Made by a program: the position numbers and the translations under genes. The notes below the pieces were generated by a model. It ran no database searches. It was not told the origin of the DNA and saw only the letters and a list, made by a program, of their open reading frames with translations. Of a stretch of DNA of 5,431 bases, positions 1-5,340 are shown piece after piece (the first letter of the stretch is position 1; every line of letters starts with the position of its first letter). The stretch is from the NCBI GenBank assembly GCA_030540535.1, contig JAUNWB010000113.1:1-5431 (forward strand). Reading direction: 5' to 3'. This DNA is from Elusimicrobiales bacterium (lineage in GTDB: Bacteria; Elusimicrobiota; Elusimicrobia; Elusimicrobiales; Elusimicrobiaceae).

Positions 1-1490
1 GTTTGGGCGTCCAGGGTTTCCCCGGCCGCTTTGCGTACGGCTTCAAATAATTTCCACGCCTGGGGCGTAGAAAAATCGTTTTGCGTCAGTTCCGCGCACA
101 GCGCCGCATGCTGCGGGCACCGCAGCAGCCACGCCGTCAGTTCTTCTTCCGCCGGATTGGCGGGCGTTTGTACGGCGGGACGCGCTTCCTGTCTGCGCGC
201 AAACGGCGTTTGCATCGCCGGACGGCGCAGCCGTTCAAGCACCAGGGCTTCGTCCACGCCTACGTGTTCAGCCACGTATTTGGCCCATTCGCGCCGGACG
301 ATTTCATCCGGCTGTTTGCCAATCGTTTCCGCCAGTTCGCTGATGATGCGCGTTTTGTCCTGCGCGCCGAGCGGCTGGGGGTACAGCTCCAGCTGTAGAC
401 CCGTGTGGAACGCGATTAAGTCCTGCCCCTGGTCCAAAATGTTTTCGAACGATTCCTTGCCGTATTTGGCGATGTATTCGTCCGGGTCGAGTCCTTCCGG
501 CAGCGACGCCACTTTTACGAACAGGCCGCGCTCAATTAAAATCAGTGCGCCGCGCAGAGCGGCTTTAATCCCGGCGGCGTCCGGGTCAAATAACACGGTT
601 ACGTTGTCCGTATAGCGTTTCAAAAGCCGCGCATGCTCCTCGGTCAAGCTGGTGCCGAGCGGGGCCACCGTATATTCCGCGCCCGCCTGGTGGCAGGCGA
701 TAACGTCCATGTATCCTTCCAAAAGCACCGCGCGGCCCGTTTTGCGGATGGCGGGCCCCGCAAAATTCAGCCCGTACAAAACGTGGCTTTTGGTGAACAA
801 AACCGTTTCCGGCGAATTTAAATACTTAGGTTCGCCGTCCCCTAAAATGCGTCCGCCGAATCCCACCGTGTCGCCCCGTTGGTTGATAATCGGGAACATC
901 AGGCGGTTGCGGTAATAGTCCCGCGCGCCGTAGGCGGTGATGACGCAGAGACCCGCGTCTTTCAAATCTTTTTCCGTATATCCGGCGGCCTTGGCCTCGC
1001 GTGCGAAAGCGGTGGCGTCGTTTTTAGCAAAACCCAGCTCGAACTTTTGGCAGGTTTCTTTGGTCAAATTGCGCTGTTTCACGTACGCGCGCGCGAATTC
1101 GCCTCCGGCGGACATTAAATTTTTATGATAGAACGCTTTGGCGTGGTCCAGCAGGCGGCGTACGCCCGCGCGGCGCATTTCTTCGCCCGTCATAGGTTTG
1201 GCGGGTTTGTATTCCACGCCGGCCATACCGGCCAGTTTTTCGAGCGCTTCGTTGAACGACAGGCTTTCCATTTTCATTAGGAAAGCAATAATGTCGCCCC
1301 CTTCCTGGCAGCCGAAACAATAGTAAAGCCCCTTTTCGCTGCTGCAAGTGAAAGAGGGGGTTTTTTCTTTATGAAAAGGACAGCAGGCTTTGTAGGTTTT
1401 ACCCGCGCGTTTAAGGCCCGGTACATACTGCCGGATAAATTCCACAATGTCCAACTTGTCCTTGATGATTTCTACGATATTATTGTTCAC
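1..1490 (-). CDS. dnaG: DNA primase DnaG, 3' end cut by the window edge
   Basis: DnaG makes the short RNA primers for chromosomal replication and works with the replicative helicase DnaB. I translated the minus strand from 1490 to 1: 496 codons with no stop. The N-terminal CHC2 zinc finger has C37, H40, C58 and C61 (ACCPFHKEKTPSF, then YYCFGCQEGGD). The RNA polymerase basic region is at about 194-217 (RNRLMFPIINQRGD, GFGGRILG). The TOPRIM motifs are EGYMDV (E258), FDPDAAG (D302, D304) and LPEGLDPDEY (D335, D337). Glycine is more usual where FDPD has proline, but all acidic residues are kept. A new domain opens near residue 448 (EEELTAWLLRCPQ), probably the start of the helicase-binding domain. 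Compared with about 580-600 residues for the family, roughly 85-100 are missing, lost to the window edge rather than to a truncation. The start is GTG at 1490: an in-frame stop lies a few codons upstream, there is no ATG, and the Shine-Dalgarno is poor, fitting low expression. It follows rpsU on the same strand as in the rpsU-dnaG-rpoD operon. Confidence 0.97.
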   Translation of the reverse strand, partial: MNNNIVEIIKDKLDIVEFIRQYVPGLKRAGKTYKACCPFHKEKTPSFTCSSEKGLYYCFGCQEGGDIIAFLMKMESLSFNEALEKLAGMAGVEYKPAKPMTGEEMRRAGVRRLLDHAKAFYHKNLMSAGGEFARAYVKQRNLTKETCQKFELGFAKNDATAFAREAKAAGYTEKDLKDAGLCVITAYGARDYYRNRLMFPIINQRGDTVGFGGRILGDGEPKYLNSPETVLFTKSHVLYGLNFAGPAIRKTGRAVLLEGYMDVIACHQAGAEYTVAPLGTSLTEEHARLLKRYTDNVTVLFDPDAAGIKAALRGALILIERGLFVKVASLPEGLDPDEYIAKYGKESFENILDQGQDLIAFHTGLQLELYPQPLGAQDKTRIISELAETIGKQPDEIVRREWAKYVAEHVGVDEALVLERLRRPAMQTPFARRQEARPAVQTPANPAEEELTAWLLRCPQHAALCAELTQNDFSTPQAWKLFEAVRKAAGETLDAQ

Positions 1491-1527
1491 AACACGCCGT
1501 CCGCTTGGTTTGGATTAAAGGCAAATA

Positions 1528-1565
1528 AGGCAATAGCCCGATACTTGCGTAAAGGACTATTGCCT
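1528..1565 (-). terminator. Terminator-like hairpin between rpsU and dnaG
   Basis: A 9-bp perfect inverted repeat (AGGCAATAG at 1528-1536, CTATTGCCT at 1557-1565), with two more possible C-G pairs inside a 20-nt loop, lies in the 90-bp gap after the rpsU stop. Read on the minus strand it is followed by TTATTT, a short interrupted U-run. The placement matches the partial terminator known between rpsU and dnaG in Escherichia coli, which lets most transcripts end after rpsU so that the ribosomal protein is made in excess over primase. Its activity as an attenuator here is inferred. It could instead be an RNA processing or stability hairpin. Confidence 0.55.
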
Positions 1566-1580
1566 GTGGTGCTTCTTTAA

Positions 1581-1775
1581 TTAAAAACGTCTGCGTTTGG
1601 TGCGTCTGGCGCGGCGTTGGGCTTCCTGCGATTTAATTTTGCGTTTCACGCTCGGAGGCATGTACGTTTCGCGTCTTTTGATTTCTTTCAAGATACCGTT
1701 TTTTTCGCATTCTCTTTTGAAGCGTTTGAGGGCTTCTTCGAGGTGTTCGGCGTCTCTTACTTTAACGAAAACCAT
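1581..1775 (-). CDS. rpsU: Small ribosomal subunit protein bS21
   Basis: bS21 binds the 30S platform near the anti-Shine-Dalgarno end of 16S rRNA and helps translation initiation. From the chosen start the protein has 64 residues, typical for the family. It carries the characteristic core EEALKRFKRECEKNGILKE, then KRRETYMPPSVKRK and a strongly basic tail (RRARRTKRRRF) that contacts rRNA. The ATG at 1775 is preferred because a near-complete Shine-Dalgarno (AAGGTGGTGA, 1784-1793) ends 8 nt upstream. In-frame GTG codons at 1790 and 1787 would add five or four residues (MVKNV) but overlap that site. It precedes dnaG by 90 bp and follows the HIT gene by 100 bp. Confidence 0.95.
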   Translation of the reverse strand: MVFVKVRDAEHLEEALKRFKRECEKNGILKEIKRRETYMPPSVKRKIKSQEAQRRARRTKRRRF

Positions 1776-1783
1776 TACGTTTT

Positions 1784-1793
1784 TCACCACCTT
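1784..1793 (-). promoter_or_regulatory. Extended Shine-Dalgarno site of rpsU
   Basis: The minus strand reads AAGGTGGTGA, matching the ideal anti-anti-Shine-Dalgarno sequence AAGGAGGTGA at nine of ten positions, with 8 nt to the ATG at 1775. It decides the start choice for rpsU. It is clearly stronger than the sites in front of dnaG and the HIT gene on the same strand. Confidence 0.7.
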
Positions 1794-1842
1794 CTACGGC
1801 TAGTAGACAAAAATAAAAAAGGCGTTTTACTTCCTTATATAT

Positions 1843-1873
1843 ATTATAGCTTATTTTGGCGCGTTTTTTGCAA
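1843..1873 (-). promoter_or_regulatory. Putative sigma70-type promoter for rpsU-dnaG
   Basis: On the minus strand a perfect TATAAT (1848-1843) is preceded by TTGCAA (1873-1868), four of six matches to TTGACA, with a 19-nt spacer, slightly long for a housekeeping promoter. Transcription would begin near 1836, giving a leader of about 60 nt before the rpsU ATG. The -35 box lies right against the HIT gene stop. The -10 box sits in an AT-rich run, so chance is possible. Confidence 0.5.
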
Positions 1874-1875
1874 GT

Positions 1876-2211
1876 TTAGCCCGCGGGCCACAAAAAACGT
1901 CTGCCGGCCATTAAGTGGAAGTGCAAATGGTCCACGCTTTGGCCTGCGCCTTTGCCGTTGTTGGTGACGAGGCGGAAATCCTTGATGTTAAACTGCTTGG
2001 CCAGTTTCTGGGCTACCAAAAGGATTTTGCCTAGCAGAAGCGCGTCCGATTCTTCCGCTTCGGACAAACGCGCAATATGTTTGCGCGGGATGATGAGCAG
2101 ATGCGTGGGCGCCTGCGGGTTTAAATCTTTAAACGCCACCACGTCGTCATCTTCGTAAATGAGTTGGCTTTTGACGGAGCCGTCGGCGATGCCGCAAAAA
2201 ATACAGTTCAT
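1876..2211 (-). CDS. HIT-family nucleotide phosphoramidase/hydrolase (HinT-like)
   Basis: HIT proteins of the Hint branch hydrolyse purine nucleotide phosphoramidates and related adenylated compounds, acting as cytosolic dimers. The 111-residue product has the usual length. It opens with CIFCGI (C3 and C6, part of the zinc-binding set in many bacterial members), followed by NPQAPTHLLIIPRKHI and VTNNGKGAGQSVDHLHFHLM. The last holds the histidine triad H95-x-H97-x-H99; H97 is the expected nucleophile by analogy with human HINT1. The C-terminus AGRRFLWPAG matches the Hint-type WPPG ending. The start at 2211 places the family's Met-x-Cys-Ile-Phe-Cys at the N-terminus. An open frame runs upstream to 2295, but that stretch (MRPASFLLLLPCGPLAQ) comes from repeat-like intergenic DNA. 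There is no clear Shine-Dalgarno. It is upstream of rpsU on the same strand, but a promoter-like sequence between them suggests they may be transcribed separately. Confidence 0.93.
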   Translation of the reverse strand: MNCIFCGIADGSVKSQLIYEDDDVVAFKDLNPQAPTHLLIIPRKHIARLSEAEESDALLLGKILLVAQKLAKQFNIKDFRLVTNNGKGAGQSVDHLHFHLMAGRRFLWPAG

Positions 2212-2217
2212 AGAGTT

Positions 2218-2223
2218 ATTATA
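2218..2223 (-). promoter_or_regulatory. Candidate -10 box very close to the HIT gene start
   Basis: The minus strand reads TATAAT only 6 nt upstream of the ATG at 2211. If used, transcription would start at or within a base or two of the ATG, giving a leaderless mRNA. That would fit the missing Shine-Dalgarno. No convincing -35 box lies 16-18 nt upstream; that region is a tract of A residues, and TTGCCC is 23 nt away. Low confidence. Confidence 0.35.
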
Positions 2224-2297
2224 CATATTTTTTATTTTTACTTTTTGGGCAAGCGGCCCGCAGGGTAAAAGTAACAAAAAACTCGCAGGCCGCACCC

Positions 2298-2384
2298 ATA
2301 AAATCCAGTTCCGTACGGCGCATTTTACAACTCGCCTATGGCTCGGACAAATAAAATGCTTCTCCCGTACGGAACGGATTTTAT
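2298..2384. repeat. 87-bp palindromic (MITE/REP-like) element
   Basis: The outer arms are ATAAAATCC (2298-2306) pairing with GGATTTTAT (2376-2384) and GTTCCGTACGG (2308-2318) pairing with CCGTACGGAAC (2365-2375), leaving one bulged A at 2307. An inner arm, GCATTTTA (2320-2327), pairs with TAAAATGC (2352-2359), and the tip contains GCCTATGGC. In total 28 base pairs form over 87 nt. It lies between divergent gene starts, where a transcription terminator has no obvious use, so a non-autonomous inserted element is the favoured reading. No target-site duplication or transposase is visible. Confidence 0.7.
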
Positions 2385-2451
2385 AAACAGGTTAAGGCCT
2401 GCAACACAACAACAGCAACGAAATAAACAGGACGAAGGGCGGGAAAATAAA

Positions 2452-2464
2452 ACGGAACGGATTT
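2452..2464. repeat. Second copy of the palindrome arm (13-bp direct repeat)
   Basis: ACGGAACGGATTT at 2452-2464 is an exact direct repeat of 2369-2381, the right arm of the 87-bp palindrome. The left arm is not repeated near it, so this is either a remnant of a second element or a binding word present in the same orientation 83 bp apart upstream of the MORN gene. Confidence 0.5.
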
Positions 2465-2488
2465 AACGGCAACAGCGGCTAAAAACGG

Positions 2489-2553
2489 TGCAAAAGAACA
2501 GCGCTCAGCAGTATATATAAAAAGTATTGTAAAATAAGGTAAATATACCGGAG
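2489..2553 (+). promoter_or_regulatory. Candidate promoter and ribosome binding site of the MORN-ispE-spoVG block
   Basis: GTGCAA (2489-2494), 17 nt, then TATATA (2512-2517) is a weak promoter match. An alternative -10 box is TAAAAT (2530-2535), with no good -35. The Shine-Dalgarno GGAG (2550-2553) stands 7 nt before the ATG at 2561 and is convincing. The promoter boxes are tentative. Confidence 0.35.
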
Positions 2554-2560
2554 AACCCGT

Positions 2561-3634
2561 ATGAAAGAAAAAACAATTTGCATTGTTACGCCGACCGACC
2601 GCACTTATTACAGAGCGATTCCGCTGGCAAAAGAATTTTTAGACAAAGAACACAACGTCATCAACGTATCCGGCACGCTGCCGGACGGCACGCTGGAGCA
2701 AATCGAAGTTACGGCCAAAACCGTCAAAACGTTAAAAAACGGGAAAACCGACGGGCTGCTGGAAGTAGTCGATTTGGCCGACAACTCCGTCACGTTCAGC
2801 GAACTGTATCAGGATGGGAAATTAATGGACGTCACCCAACACTCAGGCGTCAAACATACGGGTTCGTCCACGCCTGCCGAACAAAAAGAAATTCCGCTCT
2901 ACCCCGGCACCGTGGTAAAAAGCGGCAAAGGCAGCCGTTCGTTTTACGTGCAGGGGCAGGAAGTGGCCGAAGAAACGGTATCTTCCAACGGAACGATTGT
3001 GGAACTTTTGGGCAACATCCCCGACGGCGACGTAAAAGAATTTGGCGAAAACGGCCAGGTAATTTTGGAAGCCGTCTACCGGGACAATAAACTAAACGGC
3101 GAAATGGTGCGCTACAAAGAAACAGGCGAAATTTTATCCCGCGAAACATACGAAGACGGCGTTTTGCACGGCGCGGCTTGTTATTACCAATATAAAGCGG
3201 CCGGGAAGGCATGGTCGGAATGTGTATACCAGCACGCCCTGCTGCACGGCCCGCGCAAAGTGTATTATCCGTCGGGCGCGTTAAAAGCGGAAGAAAGTTT
3301 CCGCCACGGCAAATTAAGGGGCGAACGCATCACCTATTACAAAAACGGCAACACCGAAACCAAAGAAAATTATCTAGACGGAAAACTGACCGGTGAACGC
3401 ACGCTGTACTTCCCCGAAGGGGGCCTGTGGTACCGGGAAAATTACAAAGCCGGACGCTTGGACGGCGACCGCGCCGCCTACTTCGCGGACGGCACAGTGC
3501 GACTGGAAGAATTTTATGTAGACGGCCTGCGCGAAGGCCTGCGCAAAGTCTATTCCCCCGCCGGGGAACTGCTTACCAGCGAAGAATACCACTGGGGCGC
3601 CCTGGTACACAACACGGAAAGGAAAAGCAAATGA
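2561..3634 (+). CDS. MORN-repeat (YwqK-like) protein of unknown function
   Basis: The 357-residue product has eight MORN_2/YwqK-type repeats in its C-terminal half, about 165-350. The anchoring aromatic residues (Y173, Y197, Y223, F247, Y271, Y295, Y319, Y343) are spaced 24 residues apart except for one step of 26. The consensus is aromatic-x-x-G-K-L-x-G followed by Y-x-x-G and an acidic strand, as in YLDGKLTGERTLYFPEGG. Such repeats form extended beta-hairpin sheets. In databases this family is often labelled antitoxin, but nothing here supports a toxin partner. The N-terminal 180 residues carry degenerate related units (YQDGKLMD at 83-90) and two PDG segments (GTLPDG 38-43, GNIPDG 151-156) that look like an internal duplication. 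No signal peptide or membrane segment is seen, so it is probably cytoplasmic. The start is supported by GGAG 7 nt upstream. Its stop overlaps the ispE start as ATGA, so the two are co-transcribed and probably translationally coupled. Confidence 0.9.
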   Translation: MKEKTICIVTPTDRTYYRAIPLAKEFLDKEHNVINVSGTLPDGTLEQIEVTAKTVKTLKNGKTDGLLEVVDLADNSVTFSELYQDGKLMDVTQHSGVKHTGSSTPAEQKEIPLYPGTVVKSGKGSRSFYVQGQEVAEETVSSNGTIVELLGNIPDGDVKEFGENGQVILEAVYRDNKLNGEMVRYKETGEILSRETYEDGVLHGAACYYQYKAAGKAWSECVYQHALLHGPRKVYYPSGALKAEESFRHGKLRGERITYYKNGNTETKENYLDGKLTGERTLYFPEGGLWYRENYKAGRLDGDRAAYFADGTVRLEEFYVDGLREGLRKVYSPAGELLTSEEYHWGALVHNTERKSK

Positions 3635-4596
3635 AAATAACGCGTTTTTGCCCTGCCAAAGTAAATTTATTTTTGGAAGTTTGCGGCAAACGGCCCGACG
3701 GCTATCACGAGCTGGCCACGCTGTTTGCCAAAATTAATTTCGGCGATACGCTTACCGTCGACGCCGAAGAAGCCCCCCAAACCCAAATTACGCTTACGTT
3801 AACGGGCCCTGTGGGCGGCATGCTAAAAGCGGACGAAACCAATTTGGCCTGCCGCGCCGCGCGCGCGTTTTTGGAACATTTTAAATTGTCCGCGCGCATT
3901 GACATGACGCTCGACAAACACACCCCCACCGGAGCGGGACTCGGCGGAGGCTCCTCGGACGCGGCGGGCGTAATGCTCGCACTCTGCAAAATTTTTAACA
4001 AAGATAAAAACGAACTTCTCCCCGCCGCCGCGCGCCTGGGCGCGGACGTACCGCTTTTTATGTACGAAGATACCTTCTTAAAAGGCGAAGGCATCGGCGA
4101 GAAACTAACCCCCGTTCCCGCCCCCGGCCCGCTGCCGTGGCTGGTGCTGGCTTACCCCAACACGGTGGTACCTACCAAGGGTGTTTTTGCCCGGTTAAAA
4201 TTACCGGATCAACAAACAGTCTTGACAAACCGCTCTAATTTAGATAAATTAATAACAGACCTAAGATGTGCCAGTTCGCTGGCCGGGTGGAAACACTTGT
4301 TATTCAACCGGCTGGAGGAGTGCGTTGTTCCTTTTACAAACTCTGTACGAAATGTGCTGCTCGATTTGAGAAAAACAAATACAGATGCAGTTTTAATGTC
4401 TGGTTCCGGCTCCACGGTTTTTGCTTTAGTTGAAACTGAAAAGGATGCAAAAAATTTGGTACGTAAATTACAAAATCAGGAACGGACTGTTTTCTTTACG
4501 ACATTTCATAGGAGTTTAACGAATGAAAATTACGGAAATAAGGATACATCTTATGGGAGAGGATCGCCTGAAAGCGTTTGCAAGCGTGACGTTTGA
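3631..4596 (+). CDS. ispE: 4-diphosphocytidyl-2-C-methyl-D-erythritol kinase
   Basis: IspE phosphorylates the 2-hydroxyl of 4-diphosphocytidyl-2-C-methyl-D-erythritol with ATP, the fourth step of the MEP route to isoprenoid precursors, in the cytosol. It is a GHMP kinase. Visible motifs are PAKVNLFLEV (K10, predicted catalytic lysine), RPDGYHEL, the glycine-rich ATP loop PTGAGLGGGSSDAAG (99-113), GADVPLFM (D139, predicted catalytic aspartate) and the third GHMP motif SGSGSTVFAL (257-266). At 321 residues it is longer than the usual 280-300. The family-like part ends near VFFTTFH (287-293). The last 24 or so residues are read through the spoVG start region in a different frame, and the stop is 74 nt inside spoVG. 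The ATG overlaps the previous stop (ATGA), with AAGGA 7 nt upstream. GC falls from about 60% (3841-4140) to about 40% (4201-4500) within the gene. Confidence 0.96.
   Translation: MKITRFCPAKVNLFLEVCGKRPDGYHELATLFAKINFGDTLTVDAEEAPQTQITLTLTGPVGGMLKADETNLACRAARAFLEHFKLSARIDMTLDKHTPTGAGLGGGSSDAAGVMLALCKIFNKDKNELLPAAARLGADVPLFMYEDTFLKGEGIGEKLTPVPAPGPLPWLVLAYPNTVVPTKGVFARLKLPDQQTVLTNRSNLDKLITDLRCASSLAGWKHLLFNRLEECVVPFTNSVRNVLLDLRKTNTDAVLMSGSGSTVFALVETEKDAKNLVRKLQNQERTVFFTTFHRSLTNENYGNKDTSYGRGSPESVCKRDV
4510..4514 (+). promoter_or_regulatory. Ribosome binding site of spoVG inside the ispE frame
   Basis: AGGAG at 4510-4514 is 8 nt before the spoVG ATG. It supports that start and is itself translated as part of the ispE C-terminal extension, so ribosomes finishing ispE pass over it. 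This suggests translational coupling or occlusion between the two genes. Confidence 0.75.
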
Positions 4597-4858
4597 CGAT
4601 TCTTTCGTTGTAAGAAATATGAAGGTAGTAGAAGGGACCAAAGGCGTGTTTTTGTGTATGCCTTCCCGCAAATTGCCTGATGGAACCCACAAAGATATGG
4701 TTCACCCCATCAATCAGGACTTTCGGGAATACTTGGAAGCCAACGTTTTACAAGCATACGAACAGGAACTAAAAAATAATCCAACCGGTGTAACACAAAA
4801 CGCTAATTCCCACTACGATGACATGAATACGCCGGAAGGCGACAGTGAAGTAAAATAA
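4523..4858 (+). CDS. spoVG: SpoVG family nucleic-acid-binding regulator
   Basis: SpoVG proteins are small DNA- and RNA-binding regulators, named from Bacillus sporulation but widespread in non-sporulating bacteria, where they affect gene expression and cell-envelope functions. The 111-residue product shows the family pattern: MKITEIRIHLMGEDRLKAFASV, FDDSFVVRNMKVVEG, GVFLCMPSRKLPDGTHKD and the diagnostic MVHPIN segment, then a helix (REYLEANVLQAYEQEL). About 28 further residues (84-111) form a polar, Asn- and acid-rich, probably disordered tail. The start has AGGAG 8 nt upstream. Its first 74 nt overlap the end of ispE in another frame. An ispE-spoVG neighbourhood is also known in Bacillus, with other genes between, so the association is ancient or recurrent. 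The target genes in this organism are unknown. The 81-bp gap to the tRNA contains only a weak inverted repeat (TTCATC 4907-4912, GATGAA 4925-4930). Confidence 0.95.
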   Translation: MKITEIRIHLMGEDRLKAFASVTFDDSFVVRNMKVVEGTKGVFLCMPSRKLPDGTHKDMVHPINQDFREYLEANVLQAYEQELKNNPTGVTQNANSHYDDMNTPEGDSEVK

Positions 4859-4939
4859 AGGGTTCAAGAGAAGTAAAAAAAGGATTCAGCACAGAATTTT
4901 CCGTTATTCATCCCGCTAAGCTGTGATGAAACAATTTAC

Positions 4940-5013
4940 TTCCGGATGGTGAAATGGTATCACTACTGGTTTTGGTCCAGTCATTCTAGGTTCGAGTCCT
5001 AGTCCGGAAACCA
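4940..5013 (+). tRNA. tRNA-Gln (anticodon UUG), CCA encoded
   Basis: A complete cloverleaf can be drawn. The acceptor stem TTCCGGA (4940-4946) pairs with TCCGGAA (5003-5009), followed by discriminator A and an encoded CCA (5011-5013). The D arm is GTG/CAC around AAATGGTAT. The anticodon stem ACTGG/CCAGT encloses loop TTTTGGT with anticodon TTG at 4972-4974. The T arm CTAGG/CCTAG encloses TTCGAGT. The weak U1-A72 pair is typical of tRNA-Gln. It reads CAA, and by wobble CAG. It lies 81 bp after spoVG on the same strand and may be co-transcribed with it. Confidence 0.97.
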
Positions 5014-5018
5014 TACAA

Positions 5019-5052
5019 ATACAGCCAAACATTTGTTTGGCTGTATTTTTTT
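5019..5052 (+). terminator. Intrinsic terminator after tRNA-Gln
   Basis: A 12-bp perfect stem (5019-5030 with 5035-5046, containing ACAGCCAAAC) around a 4-nt loop is followed directly by six T residues (5047-5052). It starts 6 nt after the tRNA CCA and most likely ends the whole plus-strand block. Confidence 0.92.
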
Positions 5053-5222
5053 GTCTAACGCCCCACTTGCCAAAGGTTCTGCGCAGGTTTCACCGTGGAG
5101 GAAGTCGTTATCGACAGCAACTAAAAAGAAAAAATATACGTTCAGATCAAATCAGGAAGGGTTATGCCGAGATTTTGGCGGCCCCCTGCAGGCCGCCCGC
5201 AGAATGCGGAAATATTATTAGC

Positions 5223-5301
5223 GTCATCCCCGAAGGTTTCTGTCGGGGATTTTCTTTTTATTTATCACGGCAGATTCCCGATTCCTACACTCAGGAATGA
5301 C
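5223..5301. repeat. 79-bp element with GTCAT...ATGAC inverted termini
   Basis: The left end GTCATCCCCGA and the inverse of the right end (GTCATTCCTGA) match at 9 of 11 positions. Two hairpins lie inside: ATCCCCGA (5226-5233) with TCGGGGAT (5243-5250), an 8-bp perfect stem with a 9-nt loop and a following T-rich run, and ATTCCT (5281-5286) with AGGAAT (5293-5298). The layout resembles short dispersed palindromic repeats such as REP or the Neisseria dRS3 ATTCCC/GGGAAT repeats, but homology to those is not claimed. The first hairpin plus T-run could also back up termination. Confidence 0.6.
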
Positions 5302-5340
5302 GTGGTAAAAAAATACCTAGGAATGACAAATCATTTACAA

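Larger units (their letters stand above)
2212..2560. other. Divergent intergenic region, no gene
   Basis: These 349 bp separate the HIT gene from the MORN gene. From left to right they hold the HIT gene start signals, a T-rich tract, a GC-rich repeat-like word (GCGGCCCGCAGGGT, 2253-2266, found again at 5359-5372), an 87-bp palindrome (2298-2384), an A- and C-rich stretch with low coding character and a partial repeat copy (2452-2464), then the MORN gene promoter and ribosome binding site. No open frame here looks like a conserved protein. Both regulatory regions have probably been extended by repeat insertion. Confidence 0.7.

Noticed and set aside
31..1128. Several plus-strand open frames across 31-1128
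   Set aside because: They are antisense to dnaG, whose frame is continuous and carries every expected motif. Their translations are Arg/Ser-rich and have no family features.
1617..1967. 116-codon plus-strand open frame
   Set aside because: It is antisense to rpsU and the end of the HIT gene, both clearly recognised, and has no plausible domain.
1876..2295. Longer 139-residue start for the HIT protein
   Set aside because: The extra 28 residues come from repeat-like intergenic DNA and precede the conserved CIFCGI start; they are not part of the family.
2207..2320. Riboswitch ahead of the HIT or MORN gene
   Set aside because: Structure exists only as a simple palindrome; no recognisable aptamer core could be matched by eye.
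2159..2386. 75-codon plus-strand frame in the divergent intergenic region
   Set aside because: It spans the HIT gene start antisense, a T-rich tract and the palindrome; no ribosome binding site or family features.
3427..3630. Longer upstream start for ispE giving 389 residues
   Set aside because: The extra 68 codons overlap the MORN gene out of frame. ATG 3631 has its own Shine-Dalgarno and the conserved PAKVN motif at residue 8.
2561..3634. Antitoxin role for the MORN/YwqK-like protein
   Set aside because: Database names often say antitoxin, but no toxin-like gene is next to it; the neighbour is ispE.
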